Source of the DNA: Parus major
Taxonomy: Eukaryota; Chordata; Aves; Passeriformes; Paridae
NCBI RefSeq assembly: GCF_001522545.3
Contig: NC_031777.1
Coordinates: forward strand, 2,873,886 to 2,937,885
Length of the DNA stretch: 64,000 nucleotides
Direction of reading: 5' to 3'
Made by a program: the position numbers and the translations under genes. Numbering within the stretch: the stretch's first letter is position 1; the number at the start of each line of letters is the position of its first letter. A model generated the notes under the pieces. That model had not been told where the DNA came from. It searched no databases and saw only the letters and a program-made list of their open reading frames with translations. Of this stretch, positions 33,093 to 46,019 are shown piece by piece.

Positions 33093-36000
33093 CTGTTGGA
33101 GATCAGGGTGAGGAAGGGGATGTTAGTTGATGAATTTCATGCCTAATTTGCATTGTAAAAGATGTCTCACCACGGAAGCATCTCCTGGTACCCCTAAAAA
33201 TAAACAAAACACAAACTTACAATCCCGCAGATCCCACCAAACTCAAAATCGAGTTTGTGCTTGGAACATAAACCTGCATTCGTGGAAACTTGTATCCTAA
33301 AGCCCGGACACTTCTCATAAAACACACTGGGTTTGCTGCCTTCCTGCAGCCTTCCTGTGATCTGCATGGAAGGGGAAATTGCCAGATAGCATCTCTGCAC
33401 AGCTGAAATCAGAGCAGCTGCAACCACCACCGGCAAGACTTTTGCAGGGAACCGTAGTTTAACGCGATTGCTCCAATTTCACATGCGCTCCTCCACTAGT
33501 GTGAGATCCTGTGAGTGCTGGTGTCCTAAAGACCTGTCCCTCAGAAAAGCTCCCAGGTAGATTTTAAGACAGCTTACAACAGTGAGAACAGCTGCTCAGC
33601 CTACTTTCCTGAAGGAACGAGACATAAGGACAGAATAGACTTAATTGTTTATTGCCTTTCATTTACTGCCACTATAATTTACTCAGCATTTTTTCCATTC
33701 TTAAAAAAAAAAATGAGCTGGGGTGGGGGATGACATCTTCACTTCCTCACTGTTAACTGAATACCTTGTGCACTCAACTGTAAAACCCATAACCACAGAA
33801 AATATACAAAGTGTCTGCAATCTCAGCCAAACTAACTAGAAAAAATATGCCAGACCACTAACCCTTGCCTGCTCTCAGCAGCCTCACCTATGACAGTTAA
33901 AGCCACATCTGTTTCTGTATTGACAGTGGGCTGCAAGACATGTCTGGCCCCTCAAAAAGCCTTGGCCAGGGCAGAGCTCACATGTAAGGACCAGAGAATG
34001 CACCATCAACAGTATTCAAAGGACAGAATTACCTTCCTGGTATTAGCTGAATGTAGTCAAAAGCTAAATGGAGAGGGGACACGAGGCACACCTCTGAGCT
34101 GGGGGAGGACTGACACAGAAAAGCCTTCCCATGCAATTTAACAGTTAAGTGTATAAATCAGTCACAATTAATCATGGCTGGGAAAAAAACGAGCTACCAC
34201 AGGCTCATTTACCAACAGGACAGCCAGGCCATGCCTGGTGAGGCACACACAGGTCACAGCCATCAGTGCAGAATCAGGCTGGCACGGTGTAAGAGTGTTA
34301 GTATGAAAGCACATGCAAACCCACATAGGACTCCATGGCACCCAAAACAAATTTACATGAGGTCTAGAGCAGACCCATGCATGTGTGGGTCTCCCACATC
34401 CCTGACAGCACTCACAGCAGGACAGAAGAGACCCCAGGAAGGGCAGAGGGTAGAAGCCTCAGGTATGCTTCAAACTAGAACTGTGGTCCCCTGTTAACTG
34501 TGTAATACTGATTTTAATCTGTTGGAAAATAAGTGCTTGTGCTCATACTGAAAGAGAACAAATCACATGTTTATATGGAAATTAGAGCATATATTATTCT
34601 TCATCTAGTTCTGTTTTGGCAGCCTGTTCTTCTCCAGACAGCACTGCCACCTGCACATTACCCACTGCAAGCACAAGAATGAGAAGCACAGACAAGGAAG
34701 ATGCACCTGACCAAAAAGCCCTCATTCTTGCAGATATGGACTCACCCAGGAAGAGATCCTTAAATAATAATCACATTATTCTTAAACTTAAGCAGACAAG
34801 CAAAGCAGACTGGCTGCACCTGTACGCTCTCATTTTGACTGCATAATTCACCTCTTTAAAACTACTAATTCTGAATCATTTTGAGCACTGCTGTAATCAA
34901 GATCTGCTTCCATTCATTTTTAAAATCCACTTGAGTTTGTAAGGAGTTAGGCAGAAGAACAGAGGTCATTTCAGAACAGCTACTCCTCGCTGTGAAATAT
35001 GTGTATGTGTACACACACATTTAAAAGAAGTCTCACAGCTCAGTGCTGGCTGACTAAAGCATTAAAGCACAGGGCAGGATGTTCCTCACCTCTGGAGCTC
35101 AAGATGAGCACTCACTTTTCCAGACTGATTTCCAGGAATGCTGAGTTTCTCTAGGGATATTCTTCCTGGGACTCATGGGGAGAATACAGCTATAGTCACT
35201 TAAATTAAAGGTCATTTACTTAGTTTATGTTTTGTGATGGCTTTAAAACTAATTTTGGCTGAAACCCTCCAATGAGGCAAAGAGAATTTACAAAAATAAA
35301 TAAAATTAAATATTAAACTATTTGCTGGTGAGTTGGCTCTCACTTTTTAGCGACATCTGAGGACATGAGTCATCGGCTGCTTTCCTCCAACAAACACCAA
35401 AGCACCTCAGAGGTTGCCATGCAATCAATTTCCCAGTGTGCTCCTTGCACACAGCCTGCACTTTGCTCCTTGGTGTCAACATTACACTCTCTGCTCTACA
35501 AGGCAAGGGAATTGAATCCTTTTATGAACAAGTTTACCAAGGACAGCAAGAACTTGAGCTTACTGTTTTAAATTGAAGATGGCAAGGGTGACAGCGTTGA
35601 GGCCATGTAAGAAAATATTTATGCAGTTTCGGAAGAAAGCAATTTGAAAAAGGCAAGTCTTTGGCAAAGTCTTGGATTGGAAAGGAAGATTATGAGAACT
35701 CTAGAAGTGTCAAGCTGGCCCTGGAATGAGGTCAGAGATGAGAAAAGTGAAATAACAATACACCACCAAAATTTTAGAAAGGAAGAAATAAGGTGAGCAG
35801 AACTCTGTGGCATGAATGGCAAAAGGGTCTTGGATAATGGCAAAAGTACACCCAGCTAAAAAGAGAAAACAGCCAGAAATAATCAACCCTCACAGCTTTT
35901 TAATGCTCTAGTCAACTGCAAGGTTTGCATAAGGGTTTTTCACTACCTCTCTGGGAAATTTCCTGATCAATTCTTTCTCTTATTACAACCAGGTCTGTAT

Positions 36001-39000
36001 TCCCAGCAAGTATGAGTCTTCCAACTCAATATACAAATAACAGCATCTCCTCAGTATTATGGTGGGGTCAGGGTGCACACAAACACACCAGTTCAAAAAA
36101 CAGCAGGCAATTTGCCTGTTAGAAAAATCTCAGCTACTATAAGCAGCCTACAAAGTTAGCAGAAAAATCCTACAAGACATTTTTTATTGGAGTCACAAAA
36201 TCAATGCCGTGCCTCAGATCACAATCTTATTTTTATATCATAAAGCTTTTTAGCTGCTATGTCACAAATACTTGTGTGTACAATTTGCCAGGATTTCATT
36301 ATGCTCCAAGTCACAAATCAGGTCCAGGGGCAGGCAAAGGTTTAGTTTGGCAGCACAAGTACACAAAAAATCATAGCTCAAACAGACACTGATCTGAAAT
36401 GGATATGGTGGGAGCAGAATCTAATTCCTGTTTAATGCATGGGGTTTTTCTTATATACACTGTACCTTTTGGGATCACCTATCAAAAGGCCTTTAGAAGT
36501 TCTCCAGTAAATCCTAGAAAATGCCTTGAAGAAACATCGTATACAGTAGTGATATTTTCCTCTTCCCAAAACATCCTTCAGTCTCACCAGATCAATCTTC
36601 CTTCCCCATCCTCCCCTCTCTGGCCAGCTCCTTGGTGGCTCATGCCTCCCCTCTCTGTGTGAGCCTTGTTATTCCAGTTTCCACAGGCAGGCTCCCACAG
36701 ACCTTTCCTTGGATTTCTCAGACTCATTCTGTCACTTCCACTCTCTGCGTGCTGCCTGCCTTGTGTACAAGTTTAGTCATCTAGCGCTCAAGGCTTCCCA
36801 CATATTTACTTGTCTGCTGTTTCTCCATCTCCCTTCCTGTTAAAACCCTCCTTATCTACAGGCAAAATCTGTGACAGTCTACACTCAAACTTTCCATAAA
36901 CTGCACCCCCAGCAGAGAGCCACGATACTGATAAATATGAAAGAACACAAGCATTTTAACCACTGCAATATCTCTGCCTCCAGATGCAACAATCAGTAAC
37001 CACCTGAAATATTCTCACACAGCTTTGGAAAGAAACAAAATCATTCTGTCCATCTGTCTGCCCACCTTTGGCCTGTTATATCCCTTAGTAACTTTAGAAT
37101 CTGTCGCTTGCATTTCTACCAAATTTGTCAGAGGAACTCTTGCATGAGCTTTACAAAAACCACAGGCCAGATAGAGGACAGAAGCCTTGAGAAGCCAAGG
37201 ACAACTGGGTAAATATCCTGAATCCTTCCCAGCTGCCGGCACAGCAAACAGGAACACCTGACTCAGCTGGCTGCATAAATAAAGGGCAGATTGGGATACA
37301 GGCAGATCCTGGGTGCAGCCCCGGGGAAGGAGAAGTTACCAGGCACCAATGGGAAGCCCAGGCAGGAGATGCTGGGGTAGGATGTGGCAAACAACTCCTC
37401 AGAAAACCAGAAGGCTGCATTAAATCCTCCTTGCAGAATGACTTTCCACCAAGCAGAGTTTCCTATGGAAACAAAGTTTATATAATGACACTTTTCACTT
37501 GGATCCACCAGCTAGTTCCAAACACATCTGAGAGGACAGTAGATGTTTTGAGGACAGGGTTTATGTGTTTATTGGAAGCTGGCAGCCACGGGTGCTGCAG
37601 GAAGGGCCGTGGTGTTGGCTCAACAGCTGTCTGCATGCCTTGGCCATGTGGGCAACCCATGTGCACGAAGTTGGTAAGGGCAGGGAGGGATTTGGAGCAC
37701 TGAAATGGGGAACAGTACAGGACAGGGGCAGGAGCCAAGGGTACTGAGACAGAAGGTGCTGGGACCTGGTCAGAAAAGAGCTGGAACAACTCTCCCTTGT
37801 CCCCATCCCAGTTACTGACATTCCATCTGACCACTACAGGTCAATAAAGCCAGCTAGAAATGCTTTAGGGAGCCTTGCTCCACTTGGAAATGAAGCCAAG
37901 GCAGTGAGAAAATTCTGCAGTTTCCCTTCTCCACCCGACATGTTTATTCAGTTCCTACATAAGTGCGGCATTAAAAATTTAACCAGGGTCCATGTACCCA
38001 TCTGGCTTTCAGCAGCAATGAGCCTGTCTCTGCTGTAGGACAGTGCCAACCAGCCTCCTCCACTCCTGAGGACAGGCAGAGGGATTCTGGTGTCACAACC
38101 CAAAGCCGACAACTTTGTACCACAAAGCAAAATCAACTTTGCACCTCAAGTGGAGGCAAATCTTGTAGTGACTATGTAGGTCAGACTTAAGGACACAAGG
38201 GGTGAATGGAGCCATTTTCAAATTAAAACAAGACACAAGAATGCCTGTTCTGTAAAAAGTACCAGGTGGGATCCACTCCCAAAGAATCCAGTACAAACCT
38301 AGGATCTACATTTTACACTTTACTCTGTTTGCTCAGCCCCTAAAGCACTATGGATATTGTAGGGCCTCAGAAGGTAAAATGAAACAGCTGCAGTGCTTAT
38401 GCACATCTGTATCCAGAAAGAATCCAATGAGAGATATCCTTTAAAAAGGGTTAAACCCAGGGCTTTGACAATCAGAGTCAGCGCTTCTATGAACACACGT
38501 TGTGTATTTCCAGCGGTGTTCAGTGACCTTCGCCAAGCTGCGACTGGCACTTGGTGAGAGCCCACGGTGCACACGGCTGCTCCCAAGGGTTAAGAGATGG
38601 CCAAAGAGGCTTCACAGCTGTACGGGGCTCCGTCCCCAGCTCAAAGCGAGCATCCAGAAGAGGAATGAACCGCAGGAGTGCAGACAAAAATTCCCATCTG
38701 CCAGAGCTGCGTCCGCGCAGCCCCCGCCGACCACAGCGGGCAAAGCCGGGGGGTGTCCGGGGGCCGGACCTGTCAGGAAGGACGTGGAGGGGCTGGAGCG
38801 AGTCCAGAGAAGGGAAGAGAGCTGGGGAAGGGTCTGGGACACAAGGCTGACGAGGAGCGGCTGAGGGAGCCGGGGGGCTCAGCCTGGAGAAAAGGAGGCT
38901 CGGGGAGACCTCCCCACTCTCCGCAACTCCCTGACAGGGGGCTGTGGCCAGGTGAGCTCGGGCTCTTCTCTCATCTGAAAACCGACACGACAAGAGTACG

Positions 39001-39250
39001 GAGCCTCAAGCTGCGGCAGGGGAGGTTCGGGTAGGACACAGGGAGGAATTTTTTCACAATAAAAGGTGATTATGTATTGCAATGGGCTGTCCAGGGAGGC
39101 GGCGGAGTCACCGTCCCTGGAGGTGTGTAAGGAAAGGCTGGACGTGGCACTTGGTGCCATGGTCTGGTGACAAGGTGCTGTTGGGTCACCGGTTGGACTC
39201 GACGATCTCTGGAGGTCTTTTCCAGCCTCACTGATTCCCTGATCCTGTGC
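33093..39250 (-). other. FAM20B: FAM20B intron 1 (inferred)
   Basis: The acceptor at 33093-33094 implies an upstream noncoding exon. The CpG island at about 39250-39760 is the nearest plausible promoter, so most of this stretch should be intron 1. Apart from a CR1 copy at its right end (38765-39245) I recognise no element. The exact donor is unknown and may be in the sequence gap. Confidence 0.6.
38765..39245 (+). repeat. CR1 LINE 3' fragment with many intact CpGs
   Basis: Sense CR1: gtccagagaagggaagagag, cagcctggagaaaaggaggc, ggaattttttcacaataaaa, then ggttggactcgacgatctc and a terminal attccctgatcctgtg. Unlike the other CR1 copies in the window it keeps many CpG dinucleotides, and it directly abuts the CpG island. 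Confidence 0.92.
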
Positions 39251-39371
39251 TGCTCCCGCCGCCGGTCCGGCCGCAGGGGCCCCTCCGGCGCTCCGGCGCA
39301 GCCGCCCCCTCCCTCCCGCCGCCAGGCCCGGGCGCCCCTGCTGTACCCGCCCCGAGCCCCAGTGGAGCCGA

Positions 39372-39396
39372 GTCCCGTCCCGTCCCGTCCCGTCCC
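39372..39396. repeat. (GTCCC)5 tandem repeat beside the sequence gap
   Basis: Five exact head-to-tail copies of GTCCC just before the run of N. Such a repeat in a GC-rich promoter probably contributed to the gap. Confidence 0.9.
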
Positions 39397-39417
39397 TCAA
39401 GCGCCGCCGCCGGCTCG

Positions 39418-39652
39418 NNNNNNNNNNNNNNNNNNNNNNNNNNNNNNNNNNNNNNNNNNNNNNNNNNNNNNNNNNNNNNNNNNNNNNNNNNNNNNNNNNN
39501 NNNNNNNNNNNNNNNNNNNNNNNNNNNNNNNNNNNNNNNNNNNNNNNNNNNNNNNNNNNNNNNNNNNNNNNNNNNNNNNNNNNNNNNNNNNNNNNNNNNN
39601 NNNNNNNNNNNNNNNNNNNNNNNNNNNNNNNNNNNNNNNNNNNNNNNNNNNN
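39418..39652. other. assembly gap (235 N)
   Basis: An uninterrupted run of N within the CpG island. Any reading frame crossing it is meaningless. Confidence 1.
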
Positions 39653-39892
39653 CGCCAATGGGGCGGCGGCGCGGTTAACCCCGGCCCGAGTCGCCGGTGC
39701 CGCTGCACGGCTGCGGGAAGATCCCTGGCTTTAGGGTGAAAACAAGCGAATACACATTTGTCACACACGCGTTTCAAACGCATATGGAAAATACTCAGCT
39801 GTGGCTGCGCGCAGCAGAGCTCCGCGGGAGCAGGATGCTGTGGCAACGGGTCCTGTAACAACGCGCGCTGCCGTCAGAGGCGCTTGGCTCCT

Positions 39893-40190
39893 CGGATTTT
39901 GGAATTACAGAATTAGAATTTAGAATTACAGCCCTCTTAAACAGTATTATACTATATAGCCCTATTATTCTACATATTGTGACTATATGCAGTCCTGAGC
40001 AATACACCTCCTTTTATAACCCAGCACCAATAAATTGGATGCTATTCAACCATAACATAAACAGAATTTTATCTTCCCCTCGTTCAACTACGAATAACAT
40101 ATTAATTAAGATTTCCCCCGGTACGTTCACGCACTCCCGATGTAAACTATATAAAATTATAAAATTTTATAACATTTATAAAATATAAAC
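39893..40190. other. AT-rich block abutting the CpG island, unidentified
   Basis: About 300 bases of very AT-rich sequence follow the CpG island abruptly. It contains a minus-strand TATAAAA (40013-40019), a short CpG-containing patch (about 40117-40140) and an A/T inverted-repeat-like run at about 40147-40188. I do not recognise it as a known repeat or as mitochondrial DNA. Confidence 0.5.
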
Positions 40191-43100
40191 CGCTCCAGTG
40201 TCAGTTCAGTCTGGCAGGCACCGAAATGAGCTCACAAAAACAGGAGCTGAGCGGACAGAGACCCCAGCCCTGCACACACCCACCGCACCCACAGCCCGCA
40301 GCATCCCCGATCCTCTCCATCCACAACACTTTGTTTCTGCTCCACTTGCTGCTCCTCATCTTTTTCTTGTCCTTTTTTCACAGGATCAGGTTGGAAAAGA
40401 CTCAGATCGCACCGTAGTTGACTGCAGTATTTTGGGCTACTTTAAGGCTGCAACAAATACTGCACTTGCAGACTGCCCTGATGTGGAAAATAAATTTATT
40501 TCTTTCCAGGAATTTTCCCTTTTCCTCCTTCATTTTTTAGGACTTGGAATGAAAACTTCTAATGGGACTTTTAAAAACCCCTTTGGAAAAAAAAAATAAA
40601 AATATCATACCTAGTGCTTTATGATTTCCTGCTGCAAGGTTCCAAGTGCCTCAAGCAAACATCTTTGCAGACATCCACACTCAGGCTACTTCTCTTGTGC
40701 AACGCTAGAGGGAAAGATATTTAAATATATAGATAGAGTTATGGAGATTTTAATAGCACAGTTTCATTGTTATGGACTGCTCCTCTGCCAGCTCCTCACC
40801 CAATTAAAGTTTTAAACCTAACTACAATCTCAGCTTTCATTATTAATTAGCACGTTAATATTTAAGTGCTGAGCAATTGTCTACAGCTACAGAAACATTA
40901 AGAGCTAAGAAGTGGCCAAGTGCAAGGTTACAGACACGTGCAAGGCACGGAGTTGGGGATGTTGGACGGCCAGAGGAGCAGCAGGACACAGGGTGGTGAT
41001 GAAGGGCCATCATCTTCCAAAGCTGACAGGCAGAAAAGCTTTGCAATCCCCTTGCCAAGAGTGCAGCAGACCCCAGGAAGATCAAGAGAAAGAGCTGATG
41101 GGGTTGGGGCTGCCTATAAAAATCTGCAGGTCATAGGAATAAGGACTGTCTCAGGCTGGAGAACAAGATCTGGCTGGGGAGGAACACCAGTCAAAGGACC
41201 ATCTCAAAAAGCTGGGGCTGGTGGGGGAAGGAAGCCATAGAGGCTGTGAAATAATTCTATCTGCTCCAGGAAAAGCTCTGCATGCTCAAAAGGAGAAAGC
41301 TTTAAATCAACATATGCACTGTCACCAGATACTGCACAGATCTTCTTGTTCAAAAAGATGTACGATCCTGGCAGCAGTCAGAAATCAGATTTCTGCAATA
41401 CAGAAGGAATTCCTGAGTCAAGGATGCCACTTAGACCCCACAAAGCATGTTAAGCATTGCTTTGCAGAGGATACTTGTATAAAATAAAGCCACGTGTCAA
41501 TAAGCTGAAGGTGCAGGAATAATTTGATGCAGGGTGCCTCTAAGGTCAGGTATAAAGCACTGACTCTTGGATGGAAACCTTTCAGCTGAAAAGGTGCCAC
41601 CCCCAGCTCTCTTCCTCCCTGCCAGGCAGCAGAGAGACAAACAGGAATCATTGCCTTACCCATGAGGAGGAGCTCTTGGATACTGTGGAATGAGAACAGT
41701 GAAAGAACGTAAGAGACATGAGACAGAGGCTGGGGAAGGACAGGGCAGGTGAGCTGAGGAGCCCTTAATGTGCACCAAGACTTCTCACACCACCCTGGTG
41801 GCTCCCTCACTGCCCACCTTCCCCTGCCCTCCCTGCAGTGTGACCTGTGGGGCAAAGGAAGGGCCACAAGGTCATTGAACAGCGGAAAAGTGCCACAAGA
41901 AAGCTTTCACTGGGACTACAGACAAAGAGGTCCCTCAGTACATGGTCAGAAAGACCAGATCCTTAGTACTGGGGTTAGGTGGATGGAACCCAGGTTTGGA
42001 CAACGTGTAAACCCTCAGGAGTCTCCCAAGCACAAAACCCCAAGCGTGGCGTGTGATGTCTCAGCGCAGGTGACCTCATAATCAGGTGAGAGCAGCTTTG
42101 CTGGCACCTGAGGAGCCAACAGGTTCCTCTCTCCTGGACCTGTCCAGAGAGGAGGACAGCAAGAGACTTCCCTTTGCAGCTCCTGAGATACTCCAGCCTC
42201 CAGCTGCTGGTCACCACCAGCAGATGAATTCACCAGCACCAGATATCTGCTGCTGAGAAGTTCTGCCTCGTGACTCCTTAACCTGTTTCAGGGAAAAAAT
42301 CAACAGGATTAGTTTGTATAGGTGATTTGAGCCACCTGGGTGATTCTGCCTGGAGCAAATTAGGAAATGTACACCCTGGTTGCTCTCAGATAATGCTGGA
42401 TACAGGAGTTACAAGAAGAAACTACATGTGTCAGTATTTTAATAGAGCATCTCACACCCTGAACATGAAGTTAAAGGAGTTGTGTGAGGGATTAAAAATC
42501 TTTTTATAGCACTGTCAGGCTTATTTATGCAGTCTTAAGTATGTAATTAAATATTTGGGATATTTTTCTTCCTCCAAAACTGTATTTAACTAGAAAGACA
42601 AAAACACACATCTAACATTTAAACTTCCTTAATTGGTTTTAAATGCCACCACAAATTAAACAGTGTTTACTCTCAGTCTAATTGACAGCAGCATGAAGAC
42701 ATCACCTCTCCACCTGACCACAAAGGCTTTAAGGGAACAGCAATGTACATTTGCATTGCACATTTTATTCTCCTTGCCTCCTCACCAGCACCTCTGTGTA
42801 TCTTTGATGGGCCTGTGCCTGTTTTCCTGCAGAGAGCTGATAATCCCAACTTCATTCTCTGGAGCAGCCACCAGCTCACTACAGACCAAGTCTCCTGTGG
42901 AGAGGGGGAAGAGCCCTGGTCCCTTGGGAGAAGAAAACCAAAAGCAGTTAAACAAAAGCCAGATGTTTGTTTGGGTCCTATGGATGAAAACTAACTCCCC
43001 ACTGCACCCTTTCACCAGAGACTGTGCCAAGACAAGACAGAGAATTTGGGGATCATTAACATCTCATCAGAGCTGCACACACCGGAAACCTGACAAGGGC

Positions 43101-43261
43101 ACTGGAATGGCCATTTCAAATTGACTGAAATTGCATAAAATTATAAATAAATTTTTAAAATCTCTAAAATTCAGAGTAATTTTAAGTTGAAGTGCAAGAT
43201 TAGTTTGGCAATTTCATGAAGCGTCAGTGCTCAAAATCAACTATTGGTAGGTAGAATTTCT

Positions 43262-43338
43262 GCCCATGGCAAGGGGTTGGAACTAGAGGATCCTTTAGGT
43301 TCTTTTCCAACTGAAACCATTCTTTGATTCTATGAATA
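43262..43338 (+). repeat. CR1 LINE 3' end remnant
   Basis: Sense tail: gcaaggggttggaactagag, tcttttccaactg, and a terminal attctttgattctatgaa carrying the CR1 octamer-type repeats. Confidence 0.85.
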
Positions 43339-45999
43339 AAAGCAGTGGGCATTGTTCTGAGCCTTCTCTAAAACATTAATTAGGGTTCAGCACAGCCTGG
43401 GAAAAAGAAAGGGAGAAGAGAGACTGCTTGCTTGGAAAACAAACTCCACAGAGACAGATGGTGCCAAGGAAAAGGGGCAGTACCTACAGTACCAAGATTT
43501 TACCTTTCTTTCTCTCTAGAAATAATAGAAGTGTTGGAGATACTGGATTAAAACAATTCTCAAGCTTCTCACAACAAATCAAGCTCTGTTCAGCTGAGGG
43601 GTTGAAACAAATCACTGTGCTGTGACAAAACTCCAGCCAGGCTGTTGTGCACTGTCTCTTGTACATGGGTATTAGTCCAAAATAACTCAAGATATTCAAA
43701 TCACAACTAGCTGACTTTAGAGCAAACCAAGTAAGCTGTGCAGAGACTCTTATGGTTCTTCCTGTCGCTTTCTCAGGCTGTCACCAGAACATGGGGAATT
43801 ATTTTTAATGTGTGACCTTTATCAGATTCCTGGTATAAAAGTTCTTCCTTCTTCATGTGAGCTTTGTGGAAGAGAGGGGTCACAGCAAGGATCCTGAACA
43901 CAGCCTTGAGAACTGACCTGGAGAACTTCTAGGTTGTTTAACCTTGACCCCAGCTTGGCTGCTAATACAACAGCTACAGAATGAGAACTGCTTTCATGAA
44001 AAAATCTTCTAATACCTCTCCTAGTGATTCAAGACATCACCCAAATTTACCCAAACTTACTACAGGAATAATTGATGCTGAGTATCCTCCATGGCTACCA
44101 GCTGGCCCTTCCTTACAAATAACCCCCTTGGTGGTTTCCCTCTGGGGCTGTAGGCAACTGCTGCAGAATGCAGGGTGAATCTGCTTTTTGTTCAGAAGGT
44201 TGTGGTGTTGTTCAGAGACAGTAAATTCCAGAGACAACCAGAAGGAAATGTTCCTCTGTGAATAGCAATCCTCAGGAGCAAAGCTGATTTGGCAGAGGGG
44301 AAACCTGTGTGACCCCCATGCACAGCTGGCAGAGGTGTGGATATTGCACCTGGAGCACAACCAGGAGAGCTTTCAGTGAGGGAAGGACAAGGAGAGAGCA
44401 AGCCCAGTGTTTTTGGAGCTATTTACATGTCAAGTCTAATTCTATTTCCATCAACACCTGTCTTGGAAGCTGGATCTGTCCATAAGAATTCTTTAAGTGT
44501 CTATAAATACTTTGAATCTCAAAGGTTTTTATGAATGGACACACTGGCTGTGTGCAGAAATCCCTTCCTTGTTCACTGGGACGGGATCTCGCCTGGAAAC
44601 GAGGGGACTGCTTGGCCAGCTCACTGCTCCCAGGGCAGCAGTTCTGCTCACTGATCTCAGCAGGATGAAAGCACAGAGCTTGAGGGAGGCTGGCATGGCT
44701 GAAGGTGAAGGAAAACCATACCACAGTCTGGCCACAGGCCTGAAATTGCTGTGATTTTGAGATGGGAGATTGTATCTTTACAGTTACTGATACCCTGTAG
44801 CTCAAACTTCCTCTAGGATGGAGTGAGGGTCTAGAGAGGCTGATCAACCAGCACCATTCCTTCATTGGGAAATGATTCCTGAACTGTAAGACTAATGATA
44901 TCCAACCTTGCTCACCCACAAAGATCAACAACTCCAGTGCTTGCAAACTGAGTTTATATGACAACTCATTTCTACTGCACATTCTGGCTCTGCTCAGCCC
45001 AATTTGTCTCAGTTTCCCCTGCTGCAGACAATGTAAACACCTGAGAATTAAGCATCCTATCATCTCTGGAGGAAATCAGACCAGGCAAATCTCAAGGTGA
45101 ACAGTGCAATTCCAGCACTCAGGTGTTCCAGCCAGCACATGAGGAATGGGACAGCTCCCAGACTGCCATGCCTTCCCCTGCAGCGCCTGGCTGCGCTCAC
45201 ATCACCTCCCCAAACCTTCACCTCCCTCTCCTTTCTGATCCTCAGTCCTGCAGGGGATCCTGTGCTCAATCTCCAGTGAGAAGGGAAACTGATCCCTCTT
45301 TAACCTGTGCCCAGAGTCAGTCCAGAACACAGACACAGGAAGGCACCCAGGACATGTTCCAAAGAGCCAGACCATCCTCTGAGTGACTTGCAGCAACAAC
45401 AAACACAAAGCTGCTGCTCTGCATATTCACAATGCACATTTAATAATAAACTTGGCAGCTCTTATATTTTTAAACAAGAGTCCAGACTGGAAAGGAAATG
45501 ATTTTCATTCTGACTTCACCTTGCCATGAAGCAGCTCCCTCCAATGCTTCCAGCTGTGCAGAAGAAAGTCCTTCAGGAAACTCAGCCCACTGCAGGTGCT
45601 TTCTTTAGATCTTGTTAGAATATTCCTTGTCATTCTCTTTTTGGTAAATGAGCTTTTGTGGTTTAGCCACAGGATTAAAGAAATATTTCTAATAGAAAAT
45701 ACACAAAGGATTTTTACTTTTTAATCTGACTTTGAAGACAACAAAACCTTCATTGGAAAAAGTAAAAGTTTCTCTAAAAGATGGCATGAATGAATCTAAT
45801 CACTGGCCTATAGCATCAGAAACAAGGATCAGCAAGACCTGGAGAAGGTCCCTCCGAACATCTCCACAGGGTGTCAGTGTTATTTCAAATTTGGGTCATT
45901 TTATGCTGGAATCAGACTAATTTCTCACCACATTATTTTTATGAGTCTGTTCCTGAGAGAGCAGCTGCCACCACAGGGTTTTGCCCATATTTTTCATTC

Positions 46000-46019
46000 T
46001 AATTAAATTAATTTAATTA
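46000..46019. other. 20-bp perfect AT-only palindrome
   Basis: TAATTAAATTAATTTAATTA equals its own reverse complement. It contains TAATTA homeodomain-type cores at both ends. Chance in AT-rich DNA is likely. Confidence 0.6.

Larger units (their letters stand above)
39250..39760 (-). promoter_or_regulatory. FAM20B: CpG island, probable FAM20B promoter and noncoding exon 1
   Basis: The sequence is extremely GC- and CpG-rich on both sides of the N gap. On the right a CCAAT box (39655-39659) overlaps a GC box, GGGGCGG (39660-39666). It lies upstream of the first FAM20B coding exon, which has a splice acceptor and therefore needs a 5' exon. The transcription start and exon 1 boundaries probably fall in the gap. 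A bidirectional promoter cannot be excluded. Confidence 0.65.

Noticed and set aside
38879..39861. Long open frames crossing the CpG island
   Set aside because: They are held open by the 235 N, and the sequence on one side is CR1.
39893..40190. Nuclear mitochondrial insertion
   Set aside because: AT-rich composition suggested it, but I could not recognise any mitochondrial gene, tRNA or control-region motif. A database search would settle it.
40198..40599. 133-codon plus-strand open frame next to the CpG island
   Set aside because: It starts at GTG rather than ATG, has a low-complexity Pro/Thr-rich and Phe-rich composition, and shows no known domain. A divergent noncoding RNA remains possible but is unsupported.
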